In this document: positions 9,460 to 24,979 of the stretch, one piece after another | How positions within the stretch are numbered: the first letter of the stretch is position 1 | Layout of the letters: every line of letters starts with the position of its first letter | Assembly: GCA_905147135.1 (NCBI GenBank) | Contig: LR990045.1 | Span: 15,166,173-15,230,172 of the forward strand | From: Blastobasis lacticolella | Taxonomy: Eukaryota > Arthropoda > Insecta > Lepidoptera > Blastobasidae | Direction: 5' to 3' | DNA: 64,000 nucleotides | Notes under the pieces: generated by a model | Seen by the model: the letters and a program-made list of their open reading frames with translations, nothing else | Database searches by the model: none | What the model was told of the DNA's origin: nothing | Program-made: the position numbers and the translations under genes

Positions 9460-10050
9460 TATTTTTTGCTCAATGAATAACTACTTTTGCACGCCTCATA
9501 AGCGAAGCGTTGAGGTAGTGCTCTACTCTCGACATGTCAGAAAAAACAGTTTTTCGAAACTTGAATTAACTTTTTTATCACTTATATTGCACTTATAAGA
9601 TAATGTAAGTGCACATATCACGAAAAATTATGTGTTAAACACGTAAAATATAATTTGACAACAATTATTTAGTTTAACACAGTAAATAAATTAGTTAAAA
9701 ATAATTTTTCTTGGACGTTCGTATGTCTGTGTGTATGGATCCCCGTATGTGGCAGGGAAATTGATCGAAAAAATTATCGTATCGGAATAAATTTTTTTTT
9801 ATCATTTATAGTATCACTTGGCGCTGCTTCTCAATTAATACGACTGCTTAATTCACTACCGTTCAATAATTATTCATAAAAAAACTAAAACACGACTGTG
9901 TATTTGTATATCTATACATATTTATATTTTTTATTAAATTATAGTTTTTATTAATGTATACCAAATGTTTAGCTATAGATGAATTAGGCTAAGATTTATG
10001 TATAATTGAAGTATTTTTATTTTGTCAACAGTCATTAAGATTAACAATCA
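9460..10050. other. AT-rich stretch downstream of the PTP, possibly viral flank
   Basis: No frame of note. AATAAA occurs near 9685, about 240 nt after the PTP stop, and could serve as its polyadenylation signal. Whether this belongs to virus or host is not decided by the sequence. Confidence 0.35.
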
Positions 10051-10052
10051 TG

Positions 10053-11766
10053 TGTAGGGTGAGATGTCGAACAGTGAACCAGTAGTACACAGTTAGCCAT
10101 CATTAGTATCACCATAAAACAACGTTGCCAGATCGTGCAGTAAGCGTTATCGTACTTGGTTTTTACCGCTCTTCTTGCTTTCCAGTTGGTAGCGAGCTCC
10201 AGTGCAGAACGCCCGCGACTCAGGGATTTTTGTGATTTTCGGCGTAAAAACACGGAAAATCCTAAATAGTAATTTTTAGATTTTCAATGTTATACTGCAT
10301 CTTTTAAAAGTAATGTTTGTTTCTATTTCTGTACTGAATATCGTTGCATTGTTTGGTCGTACATTCATGAATCCTACTTTGATGATTAATTTTTTGATGA
10401 ATTAAATATTAGTAGAGGTGTGTGGTACATAGTGACCCACTACACCGGCACGAACAGTGAGCCACCGCTTCACTGTGTACAACATCAAAATTCTGATTTT
10501 CTTAATTATTTTATCTTTAATATTCATATAAATCAGCTACCGGTTATTTTTTTTAAATGATTCCATTTAAAAATGCGAGTAGGCAATATCAGGCTACTGC
10601 TGTCAGGCTTCTTGAATAGGTACATGAATTGGCTGGACGTCGCGTCTTGGTTCGCGTGGTTTTAATTTAATGAACTCTACCTCTATCCCACTTCTACATG
10701 TACCCTACCCCTATCCGCGCCCTAACCGAGCTCTATCCGTACCCAACCCCCCTCAAGTCACTAATATCCACTGCAAGGCTCCACCAGTGAATCGAATCCC
10801 GACTCCATCACTTACTTTTTTCTACATAAATTTTTGTAGGGGATACCCCTATCCTACCACACCACCACTGTCGGTAGACGCCTAAAATATAATAGGACCA
10901 CGATAAGTCCATATTGACTGACAGTAGTAAACAGTATAAAGTGTGTATATGGCAATAATCTGGGGATAATCTTTCCTTGTTACTCCTTCTAGTAAACATT
11001 CAGTTATTTGGTCACTATTAGCTTGAACTTTTGTCTAAATTATTAATCATGCTAAAAATTATTTTCCCTTTTTAATTGTGTGCAAAGTATTCAAAAATAT
11101 TTTTCATAACTCACGAAAATAAACATACCTCCAGAAATCAAATTGTTTGTTATGACTTTTAAGAATGACGTTCTATGACGGATAAAAAACTTGGCATAAG
11201 TTAGGATACAAAGATTTTAATTTTTTTAAATAAGCAATTTAGTCTTATTATAGATCTTAAGAACTCTAGTGTAGCTAGTTGACTATTTATTATAATACAA
11301 CCTTAAAATATATCATCAATGACTGTAATTAGAAAATAGGTTAAGTTATGTTGTTATTGATTTATAGTCTTCACAGTTATTTTGGTAAATAAAACTTAGG
11401 TACTTTACACATTTATAAAGAATGTATTATTATCTGATTTATCTACTATGCTAATAACTACAACAAGGAAACGTTAATAATATTGATCTCATTCGTCGGG
11501 CTCACTGTGTACTCCCCGGTTTGCTGTAGACCAACCCCCTGGTTCAATGTGTGCCACGAGGTGGACACAATGAGCCATTTCCCATCTTTCAAAAAATCTG
11601 CATCATCATTTTATCTATAAATCTTTTTCCATTAACTTATATACAAAATGAGAGTCAGATATATTACGCAATGACTAGACCACAAAACATTTCATGATAT
11701 TGACAAACTTATGAGTTATGATTGTTTAACTTTTTTGTGGGTCACTGTTCGACACCTCACCCTACA
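10053..11766. mobile_element. 1.7-kb terminal-inverted-repeat element, non-coding
   Basis: The left end begins TGTAGGGTGAGATGTCGAAC and the right end is its near complement (ends CACCTCACCCTACA). The inverted repeats are about 30 bp with few mismatches. Inside are variants of the motif CACTGTGTAC near both ends (about 10480 and 11508), which look like subterminal binding repeats, and a pyrimidine-rich patch at 10670-10870. No transposase frame is seen, so it is probably non-autonomous. I see no clear target-site duplication, so no superfamily is assigned. It begins 600 bp downstream of the PTP. Confidence 0.65.
11140..11200 (-). repeat. short repeat shared with 26648-26695
   Basis: About 50 bp, including GACGTTCTATGACGGATAAA, recurs inverted at 26648-26695. 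Origin unknown. Confidence 0.45.
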
Positions 11767-11769
11767 ACA

Positions 11770-12740
11770 TATCCAAATTTTTTTAAACTTTTAATAAACT
11801 TAAGGATGTAAGCAGTAAATATTTTCGTCATTATTTTTCATCTCAAATCTGCGAAATCATGAAGTGACGAAATAAAAGAAACGATGTTCGATCGTTAAAT
11901 TAGATCAGCTTTGATCAGTTTACAGTAAAAATGAGATCTAATCTAGGATCTAATAGTTTCTGTAAAATACCGTCAGTAGATTTTTCAACTCAAAACACCA
12001 AAACAAACACAATCTGCAGCTGTTAGATGAAAATGTGATGGAGAATCCAATGATCTGATTGTTCTCAGCGAAAATGGACTATCAAGTTTAAATTCAGCAG
12101 ATATTACTTTGCGCTATTGTATACGACATTTTCATCGCGCTGGATTTTCACGTCACATGAGTCACTATTGGATAAGAATACATAATGCGTTCAAGAACGT
12201 TAGTAAGAAACCAATTTATTCAACGAGACATTTACGAGCGCTTTTATATCGTAAAACATAAACTCATAAATAGTTCAAAAAAGCAGAGTATTTTTGTATG
12301 GAAAATTCAGTGGTCAAAACCCAAAACTCCACGCCAACTCCCACAATTTACGTGTTTTAAAAGTTTCTAGAGTTGCTGATATGCATATGACGTAATTAAC
12401 CACAATGTACCATGAAATAAAAATAATTAACACATTTAAATTGTTTTGACTGTATTTGGTAATGCAACTTTTGGTATGGTTTTCCTGTTTTTGTGACTCT
12501 TGTCAAATGCCTACACCATCATTTTAAATCATCAATAATTTTACTCATATTTACTTTTACAGCTCAAAGAAGTTATACATTGATCATTATGTTTCAGCTG
12601 TCACTGTATAGTAGAAATTTGTTCAAAATTTTAATTCTAATTTCAAAAAGCTATACTTTACATTTCATTCGTATGATATTCGCTTTTTACACGCTCGGAG
12701 TAAGCAATTCGTTCAAGAAATAAATTCACTTTCATTAACT
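11770..12740. other. unrecognised AT-rich stretch
   Basis: No assignable gene. A degraded plus-strand frame near 12065-12240 looks protein-like in composition but matches no family I know, and several stops interrupt it. It could be an old transposon or viral remnant. Confidence 0.3.
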
Positions 12741-12744
12741 TATT

Positions 12745-12890
12745 GTGACGTCATCGATTTGGCTGTTGATGTTTTGCCAAGTCAACTAACTTTCTAGATC
12801 GAAGTCTTTTCTGTTTATTTCGAATAATCCTCTTAGCACGCTTCTCCACCGAATCCAAAGCAGCTGGCTGATTCATCCCAATGGCAGCAG
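12745..12890 (-). pseudogene. C-terminal scrap of a LINE reverse transcriptase ORF
   Basis: The minus strand reads LDSVEKRAKRIIRNKQKRLR, the pattern found just after the RT domain of Jockey/CR1-group LINEs. A second, inverted scrap of a related LINE follows at 12910-13300. Confidence 0.5.
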
Positions 12891-12909
12891 TAGGTACTCC
12901 ATAATAAGT

Positions 12910-13300
12910 AGGTAAGGTATGGCGAATGCCCCTCCACTACCAAAGCCTCGGTTCCTCAATTCCCCCCACTGTTATTGTTTGGCTGCGGTTCTCTATATGG
13001 TGGACCTATTCTCCAGTGGCTTCAATTCGAACGCTATATCTGCCACCTCTAGGATGGATCAGCCAAATACTATTGGCCAATTTGGATTCGGTGAAAAACG
13101 TGCAAAGGATAATTTGTGTCCCGCAATTGATTGACGCTAAGCTGTAGAGCCTCAAGCATCGGCGTAGGGTCTGTCGGTCTTCTATAGGTCAGGAAGCAAT
13201 TGCACACACAAACTTTCGCACACACACGTTGCCTGTGAGTATTCCCGGACCATTATAATCTAGCCGCTTTTAAAGGCTAGAGTGAATAAGCTGTTCCTAG
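12910..13300 (+). pseudogene. Jockey/CR1-group LINE 3' ORF scrap
   Basis: The plus strand contains ANLDSVKNVQRIICVPQLID followed, after a stop, by SLKHRRRVCRSSIGQEAIAH, the C-terminal end of a Jockey/CR1-type ORF2. It is broken by stops. The 5' part (12915-13025) is shared with the repeat at 44200-44380. Confidence 0.55.
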
Positions 13301-13454
13301 ACAGGTATGTTTGTGCCGGGTTTAAAAACCAGTGCAACCGTGGCTTCTCCGTAAACTTTTTCTTAGGTTAGAACACAGAGTAATGTTAAAAACTATTTCG
13401 TACATTTAACATTTGAGGTTTATGCCCGCGATTTCCGGCTGATATAATTTATCA

Positions 13455-13790
13455 TATCAGCCGGTAGACGCTCACTGCTGGGCATAGGCCTCTTTCAGAG
13501 ATCTCTACAAAGATCGGACTCGTGCCTTCTGCATCCAGCTGATACCTGCGATCTTTCCAGATCGTCGGTCCATGTATAGAATAGAATAGACTAGAATATT
13601 TTTATTGCATAAAATGTGGTTTTAAATAGGTCTTGATTAAATTGTCCTAGGGGGTAGGCCTCCCACGCTGCGTCTTCCGGTACGTGGTCGCCACTCGAGA
13701 ATGTTTCTGCCCCATCGGCCATCTGATCTGCGAGCTATGTGCCCTGCTCACTGCCATTTAAGCTTGGCAATCCTTCGGGCTGTCGGTGAC
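13455..13790 (-). pseudogene. LINE ORF 3' fragment with a small insertion
   Basis: It matches 57000-57245 in reverse, including the WRPRTG and GRPPTR segments typical of LINE C-terminal ends abundant in Lepidoptera. It is interrupted at about 13573-13648 by an AT-rich insert containing tandem AGAATAGAAT units. Confidence 0.6.
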
Positions 13791-14029
13791 CTTAACGTTT
13801 TACTTCACCGGGTGATTATCTCTGCTTATTTTCTTCCAAAGGCTTAGCTGTTTAGGTGTGACTGTCGCTGTTAGGTGGAAGGTTTATGTATAAGGGCCGG
13901 GAGGTACACAGACAGTTGACAGACGGCAGACAGCTGACAGACGCTGGACAGATTTCAATTAAATATCGTACACGAGTAGGATATGACCTGGATTAACATA
14001 TAGAATACTGTTTATTCCGAAATTACCAT

Positions 14030-14262
14030 GGTAGCGGAGCCCTGGGATCTAGTTAACAATAAGTTATAAAATATTCTTAAAATTTCTTTGTTATCTACGT
14101 TGAGGGCCAATATATTTAGACCCGAGGCGTTATTGACCCTCTAGAAAGCAACGTAAAGTTGGCCCTGCGAAAAACAACCAGTCCTTAGGCCGACACCAGC
14201 ATCTTTCAGCGTCTGTAAATCATGAGATGAAAGCCCACTGAATGCTCTAGGGATTACAGACG
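14030..14262 (-). pseudogene. Helitron/Pif1-type helicase C-terminal fragment
   Basis: The minus strand reads AFSGLSSHDLQTLKDAGVGL, then GQLYVAF and, after an in-frame stop, RVNNASGLNILALN. The GQLYVAF(S)R block is helicase motif VI of the PIF1-like helicase carried by Helitrons (rolling-circle transposons). The Ser codon of this motif has become a stop. Only the C-terminal end remains. Confidence 0.7.
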
Positions 14263-14264
14263 CA

Positions 14265-15110
14265 ATTCGTGATCAAAAAGTGAAATGTGTCGGTCGCATA
14301 AATTATGCAGAAATAAACAAAATGGTAGATATTCATAGAAATGAATTTTATTTTGATATAATTATTGGTACATTTTAAAATTAATGGTTGACTGAAACAG
14401 CCAAATTGTATCACTTTGCTAAAGATGGGTAATGTCAATAATAATTATGATCTATTTGTTACAAAACAGGCACTGAAATTTTACTGAATATAATATTACT
14501 TTGCAACATATTGTGGCATAGTCCAAGACTGATACTATATAACTTATTTATGCTCTTAAAATACATTATTATTGGGAATAGTTTTAGGAATATACTGGTA
14601 GTGATGAACTAAATTCATCATAATGAAGTTCCATAGCAACTTGAGTGATTCTGCCACACCTAACTCAAAAGCATCCTCATATTGTTAACCTAAGTTTGCT
14701 AGCCAGTATCAAAATTACACACATTTGGTAAGCTGAATATATTTTGAATTGTCACTTTTAATATGTCCATGTTTATCCCTAACAGTCGTCAGTCTCTTAG
14801 TATAATACATCTCATAGTCGGGCACACATCATTTGCTATGGATGACAACATAATATGAATCACTATTTTTTATTCACTATTTAATTTAAGTGGTGTGACA
14901 GGTTGGTTTTTTTAAAGAGATTATTTTGTACCACATCATTAGTAAACAATCAAAGCATTTAATTATAATACAGAGATGTAAGACAACAACATTTTGATTG
15001 AGTTTAGTTTGTCTACAGTTAAGTGAATAAAAAATAGAAGATACATTTTCAGTACCAGTAGAGGAAATCTCAATTACTCTTACAATTGAATGCTAGTGTA
15101 CTAGTGGCGT
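14265..15110. other. 3' flank of PSME3
   Basis: AT-rich, no other gene seen. AATAAA on the minus strand at 14874-14869 could serve as the PSME3 polyadenylation signal. Confidence 0.35.
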
Positions 15111-15114
15111 CCAC

Positions 15115-18051
15115 CTAGTATAAATTCTCAGCATTAGAGGAGCGAGGCTTCTTAATTTTCTCCAAGTTTTTGATCACAATGTCATGCAGCGAACAGTAAC
15201 GGTTGCGAATCTCACACATCACCAACCATAGTGAAAGGTATTCTTTTTCATCTAGTTCCTGAAAACACAAAATATGTTATATCCTGATACCAGAGGAAGA
15301 TCGAGCGAAGTGTACAAAAAGTAGGAAGACAGACTCCGGCTTGGCCATCACCACCACCATCACAGCCCATTACAGTCCACTGCAGGACTTTGAGGTTATT
15401 GCCATAATCTACACGCTTGGTAGGCAGGTTGGAGATTGCAGTGTTGCAAACATAATATGGGAAATGCTACTGCCCATTTTCCAGTTTACGGAGACTCTAG
15501 ATCTTTTGCCTCTAAACGTTAGTCGGCTTGTACGACACCCACGAGTGTAAGGGGTTGGTGCTGTTCTACTCTACCGGCCATCACCACACAATGAAAAACC
15601 AGGATTGTCTCAAAGATGATGATGAGCAGAGGTTTTTACTCCTCATATAATCACAAATAGAAGAGAATTAAAAGTACTTACTCTTACAGCTCTTCTATAA
15701 TCCTCTATATGGGGGTACTTGGCCACCTTAGACACAATCTTCGCCCTTGAGATGAAGTAACGAGAAATTTGATCAAAAAATGCAGCTGCTTCAGATTCCA
15801 CTGATTGGATTTCTGCTAATGTGTCCTCCTGTATTGATACTCCAAAATTGTTGCCATCTTCAATTTTTGGAATCATGAATGAAATCCACATTTTAAGCTG
15901 TAATGAGAAATATGTAACTTTTCATTAGCTGTACTTACAATTAATGACAATACAAAATCAGACAATATCTTATGAGATTGATTCTTACAAGGTTGGAATC
16001 TTCAACCAGCTCTCTAATGTGAGGTTTCACAAGGTGGATCAGGTCACTGAGTGGCTTGTTGCATGGCACAGTTCCATTAGGGAGTGCATACACTCTCATT
16101 CCCTCTATAGAAGTGTTGCTGGATACTTCAGAGCTATCTGTGATTCTGGGTCTTTTAGCATTTGGCTCACTATTAGTTGGAGGTGGTACTGGAATGTTCA
16201 AATCCTGAAAAAATGGTTTGTTATGTTATATCGAGGTAATATTTTAAAATTATACTACTTTTATTGTCACATTTGGCTATTATATGTGGTCTCTAGTGGA
16301 AAAGGATGTGGCAGCAGTAGCTGACATTGGCCTCTTTTAACAAGGCCCATTGCTTAATTATACCTGATATAGAATAAATGGGCAATTTTGACAAAATATG
16401 CCATACGTGAAGTCAATTAAATACAAAATCGATAATACAAACCTAAAGATGCAATGATCAACAACATGTTGTTAAAAGACATCAAAATAATACAATATTA
16501 CTTTAATTATACCAACCATAAATTTGTGAAAAGAAAATCTTTTTTATATCCTTGTAGACAAGTTATGTGACAATAATAATCAATTTGATAAAACATTCAG
16601 TTTGACAAAAATAATCAGTGTGATAAAACATTCTCAGAAATAAATAAATAAGAATAAGTAAATAAAAATGCCACCTCGGCGATTACTGTACACAATAACA
16701 TAACAGTCAGGTGTCAGATACTGCGGGCAAAAGATGAGTATCGGATCATCTGCATGGTATATATGTCAAGTGGCCATAGAACTTCTATAAACTTTTCTTA
16801 TTTAGATATGTGTGATAGTACCACACCACATCAACAGCCCATAAAAGTTGACTGCTAGATTTAAACCTCTCCTATATCAATTGATAGTTTTACCATAACC
16901 TCTATGCCAAGGTTTCACCCGCTGGGGTTACAGATTGCAGTGTTTAAAAGACAAAAAAAATCTACTGGTATTTTTTGAACTTTGGTTTAAAATTTTCTGG
17001 TCTATAGAGATCCTAGCTGGTTAGCCCTTTAAGCCATTAGTCACCGTTCATGTCACCCAGTTAAATGGGTTGGTGCAATTGTACTCTGCCAGATATATAC
17101 ATGAAGATTATAAGGCAGACCTTTAGAAATTAAAGATATGGTACTAGCGACCCATCCTGCACAGCTAGTAACCTTAACAAATTGTATACGTAAACCTTCC
17201 TCATGAATCACTCTGTCTATTGTTGAAAACTGCATGAAAATCTGTTCAGTAGTTTTTCAGTTTATAGTAAACAGACAGATGCAGCAGATTTTTACAATTA
17301 ATAATACATATAAACTGTAAGTTTAATCAATACACTATATCACACAATAATGGTTTGAATCCATGTTCAGCATCCTATCTTGTGCAAAGGATTTCATTGA
17401 CTATTCAGCATGGCAATGTGGCTTCCTTAATAGGTACTCTATTTGGGGGCAACTTTTATGGTGATTAATAAAGATTGCCTTGTGGTAATTATATTATTTG
17501 ATGTAAATATTTATAAGAATTTAGATTTTGGACTAAGTGTTAGTGTTATTATTAGTGCAGAACTAAAGAATATGTGTAAACGTAAACAAATGTAATGATA
17601 TTGTTGGTCATACCTGGTGTACATCAGCCAGGTCGCGATTTCGGAAATTTGAAGTTTCAAGAAGTTCATTCAAGTTTACAATTTTTTCTGGAAAGCCTTT
17701 GATTATTAAGTGTTCCGCCTTCACCTTCAAGGAGTCTTTGTATTCTTGAACCTAGAAAGAAAACGTTGAATTGAGTTGCGACATCTCGACGCTAGAGCTA
17801 TGGGTGGTTACAATTTTAGGTTATAATATTAATCATATCAAAAGCAAGGAGAATGGAATGAATCTTCAGTAAAAACAGTTTGCCGTGAACATAATGTAAT
17901 GCCGGGCTGAGTATAGAGCATAATTATCGATATCTAGAGCCTAGGATTACTCGAATTTGTAAGGTCATGCACATTATTCATTGTTCGTCAGTCGTGACAT
18001 GAAAGTAGAGTAAGAGCAATAAATAATTACCTTTTTGGAAACTTCTGTCAT
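15115..18051 (-). CDS. PSME3: proteasome activator complex subunit 3 (REG-gamma/PA28-gamma)
   Basis: REG-gamma forms a heptameric ring that caps the 20S proteasome in the nucleus and stimulates ubiquitin-independent degradation. Five coding exons are clear, all joined in phase 0: 18031-18051, 17614-17751, 15989-16204, 15688-15897 and 15115-15258. They give 242 residues, close to the usual 254. The protein starts MTEVSKKVQEYKDSLK. A lysine/proline-rich insert (NAKRPR) in exon 3 looks like the nuclear localisation signal of this branch. Exon 4 holds the activation loop (IEDGNNFGVSIQEDT), and the C terminus KKPRSSNAENLY is the conserved proteasome-docking tail. All junctions fit GT/AG. Intron 2 contains a diverged repeat R copy. 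Confidence 0.93.
15340..15585 (-). repeat. dispersed repeat family R, copy 3
   Basis: Same family and orientation as 3700-3962, with a small internal deletion. It sits in the last intron of PSME3. Confidence 0.65.
16823..17095 (-). repeat. dispersed repeat family R, old diverged copy 4
   Basis: It follows the order of repeat R (CACATCAACAGCCC... to TACTCTGCCAGA) with many substitutions, so it is older than the other copies. It lies in PSME3 intron 2. Confidence 0.5.
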
Positions 18052-18740
18052 TGTGCTACGGATTTATATCCGTTTTATAAAGAATAACACCTATTTACTT
18101 GTTTTAATAACTAATAGAAAGAAAATAACGATAAATTATGCACCAACTCCAACTCGGTAACTTTACTCGTGTGCGGTGCGATTTGAGAATGAATAGATTC
18201 GGATACACTAAAATCTCAATTAATGAAGAATGAAAATTAATATAGAAAACAAATTCCTACCACATTGAATTCAAGTAAAACTCGTGAAACTGTATCCGTT
18301 TCCATTACAGGCAGGTTTTTATCTCTAAAGTAAAAGAAATAATTTTTACAATTGGATGACACCTTTGTTTTTTTTTACTAAAAATTTTTTTTATTAGGGA
18401 TGTAGTAGTTTTCTAATGAATTTGTCAAATAAAAAATGAAACTGCTATCATCGAGAATGTAATAGTCGCTTGAAAAGATTCTAGACTACGCGTAAAAAAG
18501 TCTATCCGATTTCTGTATTTACTCCGACTGGGGTGTATACAGAAAATACTTGGCGGCGCCCGGCGTAGCCATGCATTGTATCCAAACATCTATTCTTGTG
18601 GAAGTATACGACGGCGTCTCGAGTTATTGGTCGTGATAAGAAATCCTCCCCGTTGTTTTTGGTAGTCTGTGTTTTGTTGAGATGATAGCGTTCTCGTGTT
18701 CTGCGATGTTTCGGTTTGATTTAAACCGGACACCAACCAC
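18052..18740. other. PSME3 upstream region
   Basis: Presumed promoter and 5' UTR of PSME3. No TATA box is positioned convincingly. No other gene recognised. Confidence 0.35.
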
Positions 18741-18744
18741 CTGA

Positions 18745-18914
18745 GGGCCTATCGGCTATCTCAGTGGACAACTGAATTTGACATAAAAAAATTTGACACT
18801 ACTCTAATTTGGTACAAATTTGGTAGACGCTATTGCCAGTTTTCAACGTAGATGACGTGGTGTAGAATTATCTAGTGTCAAATACAGTTGTCAACTGAGT
18901 TAGCCAATAGCCCC
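18745..18914. mobile_element. 170-bp MITE with GGGCCTATCGGCTA ends
   Basis: Inverted ends of about 38 bp: the left begins GGGCCTATCGGCTATCTCAG and the right is its near complement, ending TTAGCCAATAGCCCC. The interior is short and non-coding. Confidence 0.7.
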
Positions 18915-19012
18915 GCTGGTCTGATGTTAAAATGAAGATGATAGATCCGGTTTTTTTAAGGCGCTAATATAAATAAAGCCATTCACGTTCATGGAGCGGT
19001 ACGTCCGATCTC

Positions 19013-19320
19013 CAATGAGGAGTTTTCCAGTAGGTATTGTCAATTGGTTTCAAAAAGCATCAATAGATGGCGCTCCTACAATTTTGGTAATTTTTTACCG
19101 AAAGGTTCAACGAAATATATTTTAATACAAACCTTTCATATTTGTATTGCGTCCATTATTGATCCTAGTGTCTATGAAACGAATTGATTCAGTGAAATTG
19201 ATGTTTGTTTTGTTGGTAATAATTTATTAAAACCTCTAATATGGTTGAAAACTATTGATAAATACAATATTATCCAATACAACGTACCCAGTGTTTATAT
19301 CCTCTTTGCTAAGAACCTTT
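19013..19320 (-). mobile_element. AATGAG-family MITE, partial
   Basis: Reverse orientation to 4590-5005. It keeps the GAGGAGTTTTCCAGTAGG end and the body down to TTTGCTAAGAACC, then stops abruptly near 19320. Confidence 0.65.
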
Positions 19321-19523
19321 AGGTAAATACGCACGCTCGAATGAAAATGTCATTACGTACAGTATCGTAGTTACTAAATATCAACTTTTTTTTCATACAT
19401 ATAAAGCTCAAAATGGCTTTTCGCGCTGTGAATAATGCTGCGACTTCATTTCTTTTTGTGTGCAATTTGTTTTCGCTTTCACGCATGCGCATGCATGTGA
19501 CAACTGACGTGATGTCTGACACT

Positions 19524-20256
19524 AAGGTTGCCACCCGTACGTATATATAGTATCGTACTATATTTAAGTGATTTGTACTATATATTATAGAAAAATAATA
19601 TAGTACCAAAAATACTATATTTCATCGATAATACAACTGTGGACGTTTTTTATTTTATTTTGTAACAGGAACGCATGCCCATTGCCCAACGCAGCATGGA
19701 TATTTAAATATGAAAATTGAATTTAATGAACTCAACAAATTGAAAATTTAAATTAAATATTAATCAAATATTGTTTTCTGTAGATATTGGATAAATTAAC
19801 TGATGGACTAAATGGAACTATCGTTTTGTTTACACATGAAACTAGGTTATTGTATAGAAGTATACAGAGTTTTTGATTTTCAGAAGATCAAGTTTTCTTG
19901 CTCGTAATTTCTTTTCTTCTCTCCATTCCTGCAATTTCCTACAAACTACAACATTTATAGGAAGTATTTTTTCTGTAATAAATATAAAATCAAGAGAAGA
20001 GAGGATTAGAGCATCGATTAATTTAATAAAAATTTCATTGTTTAAGTATAAATATTTCAATAGTCGATAGATAATAACTAATAGTTGATTGTTGGCTAAA
20101 GCCAAAAGTAACTAAAAATAAAATAGGTAAAAATAAATAGATAATGTAAATGAAAATGTACTAATTTTTTAAGCAAAATTTCCCAATATTACTATATTTT
20201 TTGCTATTAGATAAGAAAAATACTATATTTCACCAAAAAAAAAGGTGGCAACCCTA
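19524..20256. mobile_element. 733-bp MITE-like element with GGTTGCCACC ends
   Basis: Inverted ends GGTTGCCACC (left) and GGTGGCAACC (right) are flanked by the direct repeat TCTGACACT (19515-19523 and 20257-20265). A duplication of 8-9 bp points to hAT or Mutator-like transposition. Internal TACTATAT motifs are repeated near both ends. Open frames inside are not recognisable proteins. Confidence 0.7.
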
Positions 20257-20398
20257 TCTGACACTGACAATATGTTTATGATTAAAATAATTATTTTTAT
20301 AGGTTTTTTATGTGTAAATCGCTATATTTATGCATGATAAGATGTTTAATGTGTTTATTCACGCAAAATATGAAATCCCATCCTTTTTTCGTAGTTTA

Positions 20399-20816
20399 AA
20401 GCGCGCTCCACATGTGGACAGTTTCGCGGGAACACGAGAATGTAGAGGGAGTATTCGTGTAGTCCCGTGCATGTTTGGCATGTCTCGCCTCTTTCATAGA
20501 CTAAGTAGAGATAGTTTGTTGTCGTCTCGATTCGATCGATTTTATATTTATATTCCCAGCGCTTTTTCCCGTAACAGGTTCGGGGTACACTTGAACATGA
20601 TCCAGGATATTAGTAGATCAAGTAATTACAGTAGAGCAGCTGCCATCACCTCTGTGACCCTGTTTACAGTAGATTACTGATATTACACCGATGAATCGAT
20701 AAAATGTCGCGCGTTTTGACACCACCACATCCCTAATAGGCGAGAATGTAGAGGGTCGACCAAAGTCCCGGCAAAAGTTTCGCCGGAAGTTTCGGCGAAC
20801 ATGTGGAGCGCGCTTA
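20399..20816. mobile_element. MITE with GCGCGCTCCACATGT ends
   Basis: The inverted ends GCGCGCTCCACATGT and ACATGTGGAGCGCGC enclose a second inverted pair (GAGAATGTAGAGGG-type). A related truncated copy lies reversed at 50145-50370, and the two share the segment containing CAGCTGCCATCACCTCTGTG. The frame running through 20330-20680 is chance. Confidence 0.6.
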
Positions 20817-24477
<3,661 letters not shown>

Positions 24478-24979
24478 ATCTTTCCATTTATATTAAGTAT
24501 GAATAATTTTTATGTCCAAGGCTAAATAAATAATGATTTAAGAATATGATAGTAATATTGTATGTTATCTACATTACTAAAAATGAATCTCTAGGGGAAT
24601 GAACCTCTGCAAAAAGGCAAGGTCCTCAAAAATGAAATATGAGGTTGTCAGGATTGTAAGGGTTAGCGCTGATGAGTAGAATAGCGGCATGGCGTAGTGA
24701 TCTTTTAAAAGTGGTTGAGATCCACAAGTCCATGACTTAAAGTTCATTTCAATATTAGGCATAAATGTGAGATCACGAAAATCAACTTTCACCCCCCGCT
24801 TACGGTGTACCTTCCAAGATATATCTATACCATATACCATCCTCTGATCATCCATCCATACCATCATTACTGAATCTAGTTAACTTGTGTTAGGTGATGC
24901 TCTATCTATGGCTTCAAGGCATGACCAGCACAGACGAAGCACATCCGCCTACTCCACGTCAAAGATCCTGTGATGGATT
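24478..24979. other. region downstream of RPB6
   Basis: No gene recognised. The minus-strand frame at 24577-24867 has no family features. Confidence 0.35.

Larger units (their letters stand above)
7990..9460. mobile_element. bracovirus-derived PTP island (outer limits uncertain)
   Basis: Two PTP sequences of bracovirus type lie back to back: one truncated on the minus strand (8000-8446) and one intact on the plus strand (8624-9448). Neither has an intron, unlike the host genes here. Bracovirus genomes carry many such PTP genes in clusters, and wasp-delivered circles are known to integrate into caterpillar DNA. I cannot see circle junction (host integration) motifs with confidence, so the limits given are only those of the PTP homology. 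The flanks 7740-7990 and 9460-10050 are AT-rich, unrecognised, and may also be viral. Confidence 0.65.

Noticed and set aside
20330..20680. 116-codon frame
   Set aside because: It crosses the end of a MITE and has no protein-like features.
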